Source of the DNA: Parvibaculum sedimenti
Lineage (GTDB): Bacteria; Pseudomonadota; Alphaproteobacteria; Parvibaculales; Parvibaculaceae
Assembly: GCF_009184905.1 (NCBI RefSeq)
Contig: NZ_WESC01000006.1
Coordinates: 124,001 to 188,000 of the forward strand
Direction of reading: 5' to 3'
DNA: 64,000 nucleotides
Shown: in pieces, positions 16,777-26,568 of the stretch
How positions within the stretch are numbered: the first letter of the stretch is position 1
Layout of the letters: every line of letters starts with the position of its first letter
Made by a program: the position numbers and the translations under genes
The notes under the pieces: model-generated
What the model saw: the letters and a program-made list of their open reading frames with translations, nothing else
Databases searched by the model: none
What the model was told of the DNA's origin: nothing

Positions 16777-18672
16777 CTAGTCGGCCATCGCCTCGTCGTA
16801 AGCCGCAGAGGCATGGAGCCAGTCTTCCTCGGCCTTGGCGAGCGCCTTGAGCGTGTCGGCGCGGAGCTTGGCGATGCGGGCGGCTTCTTCGGGCTTCGCG
16901 GCGAGGTCGGCGTCGTGCTTCGCCACTTCGGCCTGAAGGCGTTCGACTTCCTTTTCGGCGGCCTGCGCCTTTTTCTTCAGCGGCGCGAATTGCTCGCGCT
17001 TTTGCGCGGCGATGCGGCGGGCTTCTTTCTTGTCGATCTGGGGGCGCGGGGCGGGGCGGGCTTCCGCTTCCGCCTGTTCCTCTGCCGTCAGCGGCTTGAT
17101 GCGCCGCGCAGGATCGAGCAGCCATTTACGGTAATCGTCGAGATCGCCGTCATAGGGCTTCACCGTGCCGTCAGCGACGAGCCAGAGCCGGTCGGCGCAA
17201 GTCTCGACCAGATGGCGGTCATGGCTGATGAGGATGAAGGCGCCGTCATAGTCGTTGATCGCCATGACCAGCGCTTCGCGGCTATCGACGTCCAGATGGT
17301 TCGTCGGTTCATCGAGGATGATGAGGTGCGGCTTGTTGTAGGTCTGCACTGCGAAGAGCAGACGTGCCTTTTCGCCGCCTGAAAGCTTCTCGACTTTCGT
17401 GTCCGCCTTGTCAGCGCCGAAGCCATAGGAGCCAGCGGTCGCGCGGACCTGCGCCTGCGTCGCCGTCGGCATCAGCTCGCGGAAATGCTCATAGGGCGTT
17501 TCGCCCATGTTGAGTTCGTCGAGCTGGTGCTGCGCGAAGTAAGCGATGCGGAGTTTTTTCGAGTCGTATTTATGGCCGCCCGTGACCTGCAGACGGTCGC
17601 AGAGGAGCTTGGCGAAGGTCGACTTGCCGTTGCCGTTCGCGCCGAGAAGCGCGATGCGGTCGTCATGGTCGATGCGAAGGTCGAGATCCTTCAGTACGGG
17701 CTTGTCGGCGGCATAGCCCACGCTCGCATGTTCGAGGCGGATGATGGGCGAGGCGAGCGGCTTCTCCGGCGCGGGGAAACGGAACGGCATCACGCGCTCG
17801 CTCAGAATGTCGGCGATGGGCTCCATCTTGGCCAGCGCCTTCATGCGGCTCTGCGCCTGACGGGCCTTCGAGGCCTTCGCCTTGAAGCGCTCGACGAATT
17901 CCTCCATGTGGCGGCGCGCGTCTTCCTGCTTCTTCTTCATCGACATCTGCAGCATCAGCTTTTCGCGACGCGTGCGGTCGAAGCGGTCGTAATTGCCGGC
18001 GTAGTAGGTGAGCTTCTTGTGCTCGAGATGCAGGATGCCCTGGGCGACATTGTTCAGCAGGTCGCGGTCATGGCTGACGATGAGGACCGTATAGGGATAG
18101 GAGCGCAGATAGTCCTCGAGCCAGATCGTGCCTTCGAGGTCGAGATAGTTGGTCGGTTCGTCGAGCAGCAGGAGGTCGGGCTCGGAAAAGAGCACGGCCG
18201 CCAGCGCGACGCGCATGCGCCAGCCGCCCGAGAAATCGGAGCAGGGGCGGGCCTGCGCCGCCTCGTCGAAGCCGAGGCCGGCGAGGATCGCGGCGGCGCG
18301 GGAGGGTGCGGCATGAGCGCCCATGTCGGCCAGACGCGTATGAATTTCGGCGATACGGTGCGGGTCGGAGGCGTGTTCGGCCTCGTCCAGCAGGGCGGCG
18401 CGCTCGGTATCGGCGGCGAGCACCGTATCGAGCAGCGTGGTCGGCCCGGCCAGAACCTCCTGGCGGACCATGCCGACGCGCCAGTTCTTCGGGTAGCTGA
18501 TGCCGCCCGTTTCGGTCTGGTATTCGCCGGTAATGATCTTGAGCAGGGTGGATTTGCCGGTGCCATTGCGGCCGACAAAGCCCACCCGCTGCCCCGGGGG
18601 CACAGCCGCGGTGACATGATCGAGAAGGAGGCGCCCCTCCATGCGGAAAGTCAGGTCGTTTATGTGAAGCAT
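16777..18672 (-). CDS. ABC-F family ATP-binding protein (Uup/YheS-like)
   Basis: A soluble tandem-ATPase of the ABC-F family, whose members act on the ribosome or DNA. The 631-residue protein has Walker A FVGRNGTGKST (about residues 31-41), signature FSGGWRMRVALA, Walker B LLLLDEPTNYLD, an arginine-rich linker, a second ATPase half (LLGANGNGKST; LSGGEKARLLFA; LDEPTNHLD) and a C-terminal coiled coil (QIDKKEARRIAAQKREQF onward). The start MLHINDL at 18672 matches the family; an upstream ATG at 18708 is less likely. Which ABC-F subgroup it belongs to is uncertain. Confidence 0.92.
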   Translation of the reverse strand: MLHINDLTFRMEGRLLLDHVTAAVPPGQRVGFVGRNGTGKSTLLKIITGEYQTETGGISYPKNWRVGMVRQEVLAGPTTLLDTVLAADTERAALLDEAEHASDPHRIAEIHTRLADMGAHAAPSRAAAILAGLGFDEAAQARPCSDFSGGWRMRVALAAVLFSEPDLLLLDEPTNYLDLEGTIWLEDYLRSYPYTVLIVSHDRDLLNNVAQGILHLEHKKLTYYAGNYDRFDRTRREKLMLQMSMKKKQEDARRHMEEFVERFKAKASKARQAQSRMKALAKMEPIADILSERVMPFRFPAPEKPLASPIIRLEHASVGYAADKPVLKDLDLRIDHDDRIALLGANGNGKSTFAKLLCDRLQVTGGHKYDSKKLRIAYFAQHQLDELNMGETPYEHFRELMPTATQAQVRATAGSYGFGADKADTKVEKLSGGEKARLLFAVQTYNKPHLIILDEPTNHLDVDSREALVMAINDYDGAFILISHDRHLVETCADRLWLVADGTVKPYDGDLDDYRKWLLDPARRIKPLTAEEQAEAEARPAPRPQIDKKEARRIAAQKREQFAPLKKKAQAAEKEVERLQAEVAKHDADLAAKPEEAARIAKLRADTLKALAKAEEDWLHASAAYDEAMAD

Positions 18673-18765
18673 GGGCGGCTCTTTAGCACGGAAGGTTGCC
18701 GTAGTCATTAAGCCCGGCTATAACCCGCGCCAAATCCCTGACCCTTATTTTTAGGAACTCTGAGC

Positions 18766-19188
18766 ATGGCCCTCGAACGGACCTTCTCGATCATTAAGCC
18801 GGACGCGACGCGCCGGAACCTCACCGGCAAGATCGTCGACCGGTTCGAAAGCGCCGGCCTCCGCGTCGTCGCCTCGAAGCGCGTCTGGCTCTCCAAGGCC
18901 CAGGCGGAAGGCTTCTATGCCGTTCACCGCGAGCGCCCCTTCTTCAACGATCTCGTGAGCTTCATGATCTCGGGCCCCGTGGTCCTGCAGGTCCTCGAAG
19001 GCGAGAACGCCATCGCCAAGAACCGCGAAATCATGGGCGCGACCAACCCGGCCAACGCCGCGGAAGGCACGATCCGCAAGGATTTCGCCGAGTCGATCGA
19101 AGCGAACTCGGTCCACGGCTCCGATGCGCCGGAAACCGCCGCGCAGGAAATCGCCTATTTCTTCGCCGGTATCGAGATCGTCGGCTAA
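18766..19188 (+). CDS. ndk: nucleoside diphosphate kinase
   Basis: Transfers the gamma-phosphate of ATP to other NDPs through a phospho-histidine. The 140-residue protein contains the active-site motif [11 protein letters not shown] with the catalytic His at about residue 117, and the N-terminal [20 protein letters not shown] lies 9 bases before the ATG. It is followed by a strong terminator hairpin shared with the convergent purN. Confidence 0.97.
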   Translation: MALERTFSIIKPDATRRNLTGKIVDRFESAGLRVVASKRVWLSKAQAEGFYAVHRERPFFNDLVSFMISGPVVLQVLEGENAIAKNREIMGATNPANAAEGTIRKDFAESIEANSVHGSDAPETAAQEIAYFFAGIEIVG

Positions 19189-19210
19189 TTCAGCCCGACG
19201 CTGGATATGG

Positions 19211-19240
19211 AAAGCCCCGCCGGCAACGGCGGGGCTTTCT
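19211..19240. terminator. bidirectional intrinsic terminator between ndk and purN
   Basis: A perfect 11-base-pair stem (AAAGCCCCGCC / GGCGGGGCTTT) with a 6-base loop GGCAAC, 23 bases after the ndk stop. The A/T ends give a short T-run in both directions. It can end transcription from ndk and from purN. Confidence 0.85.
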
Positions 19241-19298
19241 GCGTTTTGGACCGCTGCGGAGGCTTTGTCGCGGCGAAACAGGAGCGGCTGGAGCCGGA

Positions 19299-19946
19299 TC
19301 AGGAAACGGGCGGCACGAAGAGGGGCGCCTGCATCGCGCCGCTGCCGCCCGAGATTTCAACGCGCTCATTGACGACGCGGGCGCGACCGGAGGCGACGAG
19401 CTTCAGAGCCAGCGGATAGAGCTTGTGTTCGGCTTCGAGCACGCGGTCGGCAAGCATGTCCGGCGTGTCGCCTTCGAGCACGGGCACGGCGACCTGCGCG
19501 ACGATGGGGCCTTCATCCATGGCGGCGCGGACGAAATGCACCGTGCAGCCGGTGATGCGGCAGCCGGCTTCGAGGACGCGCTCGTGGACACGCAGGCCCT
19601 TGAAGGCGGGGAGGAGCGAGGGGTGGATGTTGAGCTGCCGGTCGCGCCAGCTTTCCACGAACCCATCGGACAGAATGCGCATGAAACCGGCGCTGCAAAT
19701 GAGCTCGATGCCCGCGCGGCGGAGCGCCGCGTCGAGCTCCGCGTCGAAGGCTTCGCGGGTCGGATAGTCCTTGTGGTTCACCACCTGGGTCGGGATGCCC
19801 GCGGCGCGGGCGACTTCGAGGCCCGGCGCGTCGGGCTTGTTCGAAATGACGATGACGATTTCGGCGGGAAAGCCCGGCTCCCTCGTCGCGGCAATGAGCG
19901 AGCGGAGGTTGGAGCCTCGGCCGGAGATGAGGACGCCGACCTTCAT
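19299..19946 (-). CDS. purN: phosphoribosylglycinamide formyltransferase
   Basis: Formylates GAR with 10-formyl-THF in purine synthesis. The 215-residue protein has the N-terminal [17 protein letters not shown]. The catalytic region is SAGFMRILS and [13 protein letters not shown], with the active-site His in [15 protein letters not shown] and MDEGPIVAQ follow. It starts within the last 4 bases of purM (ATGA), so the two purine genes are translationally coupled. Confidence 0.97.
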   Translation of the reverse strand: MKVGVLISGRGSNLRSLIAATREPGFPAEIVIVISNKPDAPGLEVARAAGIPTQVVNHKDYPTREAFDAELDAALRRAGIELICSAGFMRILSDGFVESWRDRQLNIHPSLLPAFKGLRVHERVLEAGCRITGCTVHFVRAAMDEGPIVAQVAVPVLEGDTPDMLADRVLEAEHKLYPLALKLVASGRARVVNERVEISGGSGAMQAPLFVPPVS

Positions 19947-21040
19947 GCAAGGCTACCGAGCGCGCCCTTGATCTCGACGCGGGGTTCGTCGCCATGGCGC
20001 TCGCGCAGATGGCCGATGCGATAGACGGTCTCGCCCGCTTCCGCGAGGATGCGCGCCACTTCGACCGCATGTTCTTCGGCGACGACGACGACCATGCCGA
20101 TGCCGCAGTTGAATGTGCGGCCCATCTCGGCTTCCGCGATGCCGCCGAGCTTCATGATCCAGCGGAAGACGTCGAGCATGCGCCAGGACGAACCGTCGAT
20201 TTCCGCAACAATGCCGTCGGGCAGAACGCGGGGAATGTTCTCGACGAAGCCGCCGCCGGTGATGTGCGCGAGCGCCTTCACGGCGCCGGTTTCGCGGATG
20301 GCGCGGAGCACGCTGCGGACATAGATGCGCGTCGGCGCGAGCAGCGCCTCGCCGATGGTGACGCTGCCGTCTTCGACATGGGGGAAGGGCGCGTCATAGC
20401 TCAGTCCATGATCCGCGATGATGCGGCGGACGAGCGAATAGCCGTTGGAATGGAAGCCCGTGGAGCCGAGGCCGATGAGGGCGTCGCCCGCGCCGACGTC
20501 GCGGCGTGGCAGGATCTGGTCGCGCTCGACGGCGCCGACCGAGAAGCCCGCGAGGTCGTAATCGCCCGCCGCATACATGCCCGGCATTTCCGCCGTCTCG
20601 CCGCCGATCAGGGCACAATTGGCCTGGCGGCAACCTTCGGCGATGCCGGAGACGACGGCGGTTGCCTCTTCGACGTTGAGCTTGCCGGTGGCGAAATAGT
20701 CGAGGAAGAAGAGCGGCTCCGCGCCCTGCACGACGAGATCGTTCACCGACATGGCGACGAGGTCGATGCCGACCGTGTTGTGGATGCCTGCCTCGATGGC
20801 AACCTTGAGCTTCGTACCGACGCCGTCATTGGCCGCGACGAGGACGGGGTCCTTCATGCCGGTGGCCTTGAGGTCGAAAAGCCCGCCGAAGCCGCCAAGC
20901 TCCGCGTCGGCGCCGGGGCGGCGCGTGGACTTCGCCAAAGGCGCAATGGCGCGGACGAGGGCGTTGCCCGCGTCGATGTCTACGCCCGCCTGCGCATAGG
21001 TGTAGCTGTTCGGGCGGTCCTTGTCGGAGCTTTGAGACAT
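19943..21040 (-). CDS. purM: phosphoribosylformylglycinamidine cyclo-ligase (AIR synthetase)
   Basis: ATP-dependent closure of the imidazole ring in purine synthesis. The 365-residue protein shows [47 protein letters not shown] and [11 protein letters not shown] in the expected order. The start at 21040 follows the family N-terminus ([10 protein letters not shown]). It is divergent from the DUF2066-permease-hdaA operon, with about 200 bases between, an arrangement that recalls the purM/perM/hda neighbourhood of gammaproteobacteria. Confidence 0.97.
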   Translation of the reverse strand: MSQSSDKDRPNSYTYAQAGVDIDAGNALVRAIAPLAKSTRRPGADAELGGFGGLFDLKATGMKDPVLVAANDGVGTKLKVAIEAGIHNTVGIDLVAMSVNDLVVQGAEPLFFLDYFATGKLNVEEATAVVSGIAEGCRQANCALIGGETAEMPGMYAAGDYDLAGFSVGAVERDQILPRRDVGAGDALIGLGSTGFHSNGYSLVRRIIADHGLSYDAPFPHVEDGSVTIGEALLAPTRIYVRSVLRAIRETGAVKALAHITGGGFVENIPRVLPDGIVAEIDGSSWRMLDVFRWIMKLGGIAEAEMGRTFNCGIGMVVVVAEEHAVEVARILAEAGETVYRIGHLRERHGDEPRVEIKGALGSLA

Positions 21041-21241
21041 TGCGAGCGGGTCCGTTCGGGGGAATCTATGGGGCACAAAACACCCGAAAACGCCCCCATA
21101 AGCAAGGGATGTGACAACAAAAAGGGCAGCGGCGAAAAAGCGCCTATCTCCGCTTCGCGCGCGCCATGCGATACTATAGTCTGCGACGCGAGCTGGCGGC
21201 GATCTGCGTGATAAATCTGTTTTGAATCAAGGGGCTAGGCG

Positions 21242-22330
21242 ATGAGAACGGCTTTCGGGCTGGCGATGGCGGCGAGCATTGCAGTGGCGCTTTTCGCGGG
21301 CGCGCCCGCCAGGGCCGCCGATCTCTACACCGTGAAGGGCGTTCATGTGGACCAAACGGCCAAAAGCTCGGCCGAGGCCCGCACCATCGCGCAAGGCGAG
21401 GCCCAGAGCCTCGCTCTGGCCGATTTGCTGAAGCGGCTGACGCTGCCTGAAGACTGGCCTTCGCTGCCGCAGGTGGACGGGCGGACCGCGTCTGACGCCG
21501 TGCGGGGCTTCGCCGTGGCGAGCGAAAAGACGAGCTCCACGCGCTATATCGCCGACCTCAATGTGAGCTTCCAGCCGGAAACCGTGCGCCGCATGCTGCG
21601 AGCGCGGAACATTCCCTACGGGGAGACGCAGGCGAAGCCTGCCGTGCTGCTCGCCGTTCTCGACAAGGGGGGTGCGCGCATTCTCTGGGAAGACCAGAAC
21701 CCCTGGCGCGACGCCTGGGCGGCTGTGGACATTGCGGATGCGATGACGCCGCTCGTCATGCCCATGGGCGACGTTCAGGAATTCACCACTGTGACCGGCG
21801 CGCAGGCCGTGGCCGGCGATAAGGCGGCACTGGCGGCGCTTGCTGCACGGTATGGCGCGGACTCGGTGGTGGTCGCGCATGGCGTGACCGACGCGGCGGG
21901 CACCAAGCTCGATGTGACGGTGACGCGATATGACCCATCGGGGCCCGGCACGCCGATCCATGCCACCTTTCAGGCAGCGGGCGCGGCGCAGAATGGCGAT
22001 GCCTTCATGATCATGGCCAAAAGCGCCGCATCGTCGATGCTGCTGGCGCTGGGCGAGCCCTGGAAGCGCGAGACAGTGGTGCGCGCAGGCGAGCAAGCGC
22101 AGCTCACGGCCTCGGTCTTCTACTCGACGCTCGACCAGTGGGAGGCGATCCGCAAGGCTGTTGGCAATACGCCGCTTGTGGAAAGCATGCAGATCGAGGG
22201 CATCGCGGCCAATGGCGCGGAGGTGGACATCAGATATCGCGGTATGCCGGACACGCTTGTGTTGTCGCTCGCCCAGTCGAACGTCGCGCTTGCGCAGGAC
22301 GCGGACGGCTGGTCCCTCCATTTGAAATAG
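21242..22330 (+). CDS. DUF2066 domain exported protein
   Basis: A 362-residue protein with a signal peptide (about residues 1-25, ending PARAAD) and a DUF2066-type body (LYTVKGVHVDQTAKSSAEAR near the N-terminus). The function of the family is unknown. AAGGGGC lies 7 bases before the ATG. It leads a probable operon with the AI-2E-type permease and hdaA, with 25 bases before the permease start, a conserved trio next to purMN. A role at the cell envelope is inferred from the signal peptide only. Confidence 0.85.
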   Translation: MRTAFGLAMAASIAVALFAGAPARAADLYTVKGVHVDQTAKSSAEARTIAQGEAQSLALADLLKRLTLPEDWPSLPQVDGRTASDAVRGFAVASEKTSSTRYIADLNVSFQPETVRRMLRARNIPYGETQAKPAVLLAVLDKGGARILWEDQNPWRDAWAAVDIADAMTPLVMPMGDVQEFTTVTGAQAVAGDKAALAALAARYGADSVVVAHGVTDAAGTKLDVTVTRYDPSGPGTPIHATFQAAGAAQNGDAFMIMAKSAASSMLLALGEPWKRETVVRAGEQAQLTASVFYSTLDQWEAIRKAVGNTPLVESMQIEGIAANGAEVDIRYRGMPDTLVLSLAQSNVALAQDADGWSLHLK

Positions 22331-22355
22331 ATACGGCCGAGACAGAGAGGTTTTC

Positions 22356-23465
22356 ATGAGCTTACAGCGCCAGACGGCCATATGGGTCGGCGGCATTATC
22401 GTTTCGGCGCTGATGTTGTGGCTGCTGAAGGGCATTCTGCTGCCCTTCGTGGCGGGCCTCGCGATCTCCTACTTCCTCGACCCCTTTGCGGACAAGCTCG
22501 AAGCAAAAGGCCTGTCGCGTATGGCCGCGACGATCATCATTTCGATCATCTTTACGTTCATCGTCGCGGCGGTCGCGATCCTTTTCCTGCCTCTGCTCTA
22601 TCAGCAGACGGTGGCCTTCATCGACGTGCTGCCAAATATTGTGAGCGGTGCGCGCAGTGCGCTCAACGAGATCAGCCATGGCAAGCTCGCGCGAGTGCTC
22701 GGCAACAATTCCGACGTGCAGAAGGCCGTGCGCGAAGTGGCGAGCGGCGGCCTCTCATGGGCGCTAAGCTTGCTGCCCTCGATCGGCTCGCAGGGCGTGG
22801 CGCTTGTCCAGTTCATCTCGCTCGTCGTGGTGACGCCGGTCGTAACCTTCTACATGCTGCTCGACTGGGACCGCATGGTCGCCCGCATCGACGAGCTTCT
22901 TCCGCGCGAACATGCCGAAACGATCCGCGGCCTTGCGCGCGAGATGGACGGAGTGCTGGCGGGGTTTCTGCGCGGGCAGGGGCTGGTGTGTCTTTTCCTC
23001 GGCACCTTTTATGCGCTGGGGCTTTCGGCGGCAGGGCTCACCTTCGGCCTCGTCGTCGGCATCATGACGGGCATTCTGAGCTTCATTCCCTATCTCGGCA
23101 CCATCACGGGCTTCGTCGTCTCGGTGTCACTCGCCTTCTTCCAGTTCTGGCCGGATTACATGTCGATCGGCCTCGTCGTCGGCATTTTCGTTCTCGGCCA
23201 GTTCATCGAAGGAAATTTCCTGCAGCCAAGAGTGGTGGGCAGGAAGATGCGACTTCACCCACTCTGGGTGATGTTCGCCTTGTTTGCCTTCGGTGCGCTG
23301 TTCGGCTTTGTTGGCGCGCTACTCGCATTGCCGGTTGCGGCGGCCATCGGTGTGCTGGCGCGTTTCAGCGTCGCGCAGTACGAGCGGAGCAAGCTTTATT
23401 GGGGCGATGCGCCGCATCCCGTCGTCGGTATCAATCCGGCGGGCGATGCGCCCACCGAGGATTAG
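22356..23465 (+). CDS. AI-2E/PerM family membrane protein
   Basis: A 369-residue polytopic inner-membrane protein of the AI-2E transporter/PerM family. About eight hydrophobic segments are visible: two near the N-terminus, one at residues 65-90, and a cluster from about residue 200. The signature region GLVVGIMTGILSFIPYLGT followed by GQFIEGNFLQPRVVGRKM is typical. The transported substrate is unknown for most members. The stop codon directly abuts the ATG of hdaA. Confidence 0.9.
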   Translation: MSLQRQTAIWVGGIIVSALMLWLLKGILLPFVAGLAISYFLDPFADKLEAKGLSRMAATIIISIIFTFIVAAVAILFLPLLYQQTVAFIDVLPNIVSGARSALNEISHGKLARVLGNNSDVQKAVREVASGGLSWALSLLPSIGSQGVALVQFISLVVVTPVVTFYMLLDWDRMVARIDELLPREHAETIRGLAREMDGVLAGFLRGQGLVCLFLGTFYALGLSAAGLTFGLVVGIMTGILSFIPYLGTITGFVVSVSLAFFQFWPDYMSIGLVVGIFVLGQFIEGNFLQPRVVGRKMRLHPLWVMFALFAFGALFGFVGALLALPVAAAIGVLARFSVAQYERSKLYWGDAPHPVVGINPAGDAPTED

Positions 23466-24170
23466 ATGCCGCGCCAACTTGCCTTTGAACTCGGCCATCG
23501 CACGGCTCTGGGCCGCGAGGATTTCCTCGTCGCGCCATCGAACGAAGCGGCGGTAGCGCTGGTCGATGCGTGGCCCAACTGGCCATCGCATGGCATCGCT
23601 TTGTCCGGCCCTTCGGGGAGCGGCAAGACGCACCTCGCCGAAGTCTGGCGGGCGGCGAGCGGCGCAGCGCGGATCGACGCGGGCGATCTTGCGACTGCCG
23701 ATCTGCCGGGGCTCATCGCGGCGCATGCCGTCATTGTCGAGGATATCGGTACGCTTCCGGACGCGGGCGAGCGGGCGCTCTTTCACCTGCTGAATCTTGC
23801 CAAGGAGGAGGGGGGCTTCCTGCTGCTCACCGGACGGGAGGCGCCGGCACGGCTACCGACGCGGCTTCCCGATCTTGCCTCGCGTCTCAGGGCGCTGCCC
23901 CATGCCGAACTCGGCGCGCCCGACGACGCGCTGCTCGCGGGCGTTTTGGTGAAGCTTTTCGACGACCGCCAGTTGCGCGTAGCCGAACCGCTCATCGCCT
24001 ATCTCGCGTCGCGCATCGAACGCTCCATTGCGGTGGCGCGGGATGTCGTCGACGCGCTGGACCGGGCGTCGCTTTCGGGCAAGCGGCCGATTTCGGTACC
24101 GCTGGCCGCCGAGGTGCTGCGGTCCATGGGCCTTGCCTTAGCGGCGCGGTCCTGGACCGGCAATTCATGA
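23466..24170 (+). CDS. hdaA: DnaA-related regulator HdaA (regulatory inactivation of DnaA)
   Basis: A 234-residue DnaA-like AAA+ protein lacking the DNA-binding domain. The N-terminal QLAFEL is a beta-clamp-binding hexapeptide. The P-loop is LSGPSGSGKTHLAE (about residues 41-54), followed by sensor and arginine regions (TGREAPARLPTRLPDLASRL). In Caulobacter and E. coli, HdaA/Hda with the clamp stimulates ATP hydrolysis by DnaA to prevent re-initiation. It has no spacing from the permease gene and so is co-transcribed with it. Confidence 0.88.
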   Translation: MPRQLAFELGHRTALGREDFLVAPSNEAAVALVDAWPNWPSHGIALSGPSGSGKTHLAEVWRAASGAARIDAGDLATADLPGLIAAHAVIVEDIGTLPDAGERALFHLLNLAKEEGGFLLLTGREAPARLPTRLPDLASRLRALPHAELGAPDDALLAGVLVKLFDDRQLRVAEPLIAYLASRIERSIAVARDVVDALDRASLSGKRPISVPLAAEVLRSMGLALAARSWTGNS

Positions 24171-24172
24171 CA

Positions 24173-24190
24173 CAGTCATATGTTTGACGT
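24173..24190 (+). promoter_or_regulatory. possible PHO box upstream of ppk
   Basis: The 18-base site CAGTCATATGTTTGACGT matches 12 of 18 positions of the PhoB consensus CTGTCATAAATCTGTCAY. The first half is good (6 of 7) and the second weak. It lies 48 bases before the ppk ATG. It also overlaps a short palindrome ATGAC-ACA-GTCAT at 24167-24179. Phosphate control of ppk is known elsewhere; here it is only a candidate. Confidence 0.35.
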
Positions 24191-24237
24191 AATCTTCGGA
24201 GAGAAAAGGCTTTTCCAGCCATAGCACCGAGCGCCCC

Positions 24238-26532
24238 ATGACAACGACGCCGCGCCCTGCAGCGACCGACGATAACAAGCCGACAAGCGTGACGCCGCTG
24301 CCGCCGCTGAGTACGACGGCGAGCGACGCTGCAGCTTCGGAGGTGCTGGCGGAGCCGCGGGCGACGCTGCCGGTTGATCTCAGCCCACCGGAACGCTTCA
24401 TCAATCGCGAACTTTCCTGGCTCGCCTTCAACATGCGCGTGCTGGAAGAGACAGCGAACACCAACCACCCGATGCTGGAGCGGCTGCGCTTCCTTTCGAT
24501 CTCGGCCTCGAACCTCGACGAGTTCTACATGGTCCGCGTGGCGGGTCTGCGCGGGCAGGTGCGTGCTGGCGTCGAGACGCTGAGCCAGGATGGGCTGACC
24601 GCGGCGCAGCAGCTCGACCTCGTCAACGAGGCGGCGAACAAGCTGATGCAGGAGCAGCAGCGGCAGTGGTCGCTGATCAGCAAGGAAATGCGCGAGGTCG
24701 CGGGCATCTTCGTGCTCGCGCCGCATGAGGTGACGGAGGAGGAGTTTGCCTGGCTCGAGAACCGGTTTCTCGAACAGGTCTTCCCGGTGCTGACGCCGCT
24801 CGCCATCGACCCGGCGCATCCGTTCCCCTTCATTCCCAATCTCGGCTTCGCGCTGGCGCTCAGGCTTCAACGCGAGACGGATGGCAAGCTCATGGATGCG
24901 CTGCTGCCCATCCCGACGCAGGTGGAGCGCTTCATCCGCTTGCCGGGCCGTGAAACGGGCGAGGCACAGGGGCAGATCCATTTCGTCACGCTCGAAGACA
25001 TGATCGGCCTTTTCCTCGACAGGCTTTTCCCCGGCTACAAGGTGATCGGGCAGGGCGCCTTCCGCCTGCTGCGCGACAGCGATATCGAAATCGAGGAAGA
25101 AGCCGAAGATCTGGTGCGCTACTTCGAGTCAGCGCTGAAGCGCCGTCGCCGCGGCAGCGTCATCCGGCTGAAGATTCAGGCCTCCACGCCCGCGAAGCTG
25201 CGCGATGTCGTGGTGAGCGAACTCGGCGTCACGGAGAAAGAACTCGTCAGGGTCGACGGTTTGCTCGGCCTGGCGCAGACGAACCAGCTCATCGTCGACG
25301 ACCGGCCCGATCTCAAATTCCCACCCTATGATGCGCGCTTCCCGGAGCGCATTCGCGATCATGGCGGCGATTGTCTTGCCGCCATCCGCTCGAAGGACAT
25401 CATCGTCCACCATCCCTATGAGTCATTCGACGTGGTGGTGCAGTTCCTGCGGCAGGCGGCGGCGGACCCGGATGTCGTCGCGATCAAGCAGACGCTTTAT
25501 CGCACTTCGAAAGACAGCCCCATCGTGCAGGCGCTGATCGAGGCGGCGGAAGCGGGCAAGTCGGTGACGGCGCTCGTGGAACTCAAGGCGCGTTTCGACG
25601 AGGCGGCAAATATCGTCTGGGCACGGAACCTCGAACGCGCAGGCGTGCAGGTCGTCTTCGGCTTCATCGAGCTGAAGACGCATGCGAAACTGTCGCTTGT
25701 GGTGCGCCGCGAGGCGGGCGCGCTGCGCTCTTATGTTCATTTCGGGACGGGCAACTACCATCCGGTGACGGCGAAGATCTATACCGATCTTTCCATGTTC
25801 ACCTGCGACCCGCTGCTGGCGGCGGACGTCTCGCAGATATTCAATTTCATCACTGGCTATGCGGAGCCGAAGCACCTGAACCTGCTCGCGGTTTCGCCGA
25901 TCAACCTGCGCGCGCGGCTTCTTGGCCATATTCGTGACGAGATGGAGCACGCGAAGGCCGGGCGGCTCGGCGCGATCTGGGTCAAGCTCAACTCGCTGGT
26001 CGATCCCGAGATTATCGACGCGCTTTATGAGGCGAGCTGCGCGGGCGTGAAGATCGACCTCGTCATTCGCGGCATCTGCTGCCTGCGTCCGGGCGTGCCG
26101 GGGCTTTCGGAAAACATCCGTGTCAAGAGCATTGTGGGCCGCTTCCTCGAACATTCGCGCATCATCTGCTTCGGCAAGGGCCACGGGCTGCCCTCCGACA
26201 AGGCCAAGGTCTATATTTCCTCGGCCGACTGGATGCCGCGCAACCTCGACCGCCGGGTCGAGGTTCTGGTCCCGATTCTCAATCCGACCGTCCACGACCA
26301 GGTTCTCGACCAGATCATGGTTGCGAATCTGAGGGACAATCAGCAGAGCTGGGAGTTGAGGGCGGATGGGTCATATGAGCGCATTACCGTGCCTGAAGGG
26401 GGCGAACCCTTCAATGCGCACGCCTATTTCATGAACAATGCGAGCCTTTCGGGCCGCGGGAAATCCCTGCGCGGCGATCTTCCTCCGACTTTTGCCGTCA
26501 ATAGTGGTGACGGCGGGCCGGACAAGCATTAG
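24238..26532 (+). CDS. ppk: polyphosphate kinase 1
   Basis: Makes polyphosphate from ATP through a phospho-histidine. The 764-residue protein has the PPK1 layout: N-terminal [19 protein letters not shown], a head domain, and two phospholipase-D-like C-terminal domains. The latter include [27 protein letters not shown] and the catalytic region [19 protein letters not shown]. The ribosome site is weak. A 45-residue poorly conserved Pro/Thr/Ala-rich N-terminal extension precedes the conserved domain. It is followed 36 bases later by ppx. Confidence 0.96.
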   Translation: MTTTPRPAATDDNKPTSVTPLPPLSTTASDAAASEVLAEPRATLPVDLSPPERFINRELSWLAFNMRVLEETANTNHPMLERLRFLSISASNLDEFYMVRVAGLRGQVRAGVETLSQDGLTAAQQLDLVNEAANKLMQEQQRQWSLISKEMREVAGIFVLAPHEVTEEEFAWLENRFLEQVFPVLTPLAIDPAHPFPFIPNLGFALALRLQRETDGKLMDALLPIPTQVERFIRLPGRETGEAQGQIHFVTLEDMIGLFLDRLFPGYKVIGQGAFRLLRDSDIEIEEEAEDLVRYFESALKRRRRGSVIRLKIQASTPAKLRDVVVSELGVTEKELVRVDGLLGLAQTNQLIVDDRPDLKFPPYDARFPERIRDHGGDCLAAIRSKDIIVHHPYESFDVVVQFLRQAAADPDVVAIKQTLYRTSKDSPIVQALIEAAEAGKSVTALVELKARFDEAANIVWARNLERAGVQVVFGFIELKTHAKLSLVVRREAGALRSYVHFGTGNYHPVTAKIYTDLSMFTCDPLLAADVSQIFNFITGYAEPKHLNLLAVSPINLRARLLGHIRDEMEHAKAGRLGAIWVKLNSLVDPEIIDALYEASCAGVKIDLVIRGICCLRPGVPGLSENIRVKSIVGRFLEHSRIICFGKGHGLPSDKAKVYISSADWMPRNLDRRVEVLVPILNPTVHDQVLDQIMVANLRDNQQSWELRADGSYERITVPEGGEPFNAHAYFMNNASLSGRGKSLRGDLPPTFAVNSGDGGPDKH

Positions 26533-26568
26533 TTTCCCCTTCAGAGGCCAAATAGCTGTGGGGTTATC

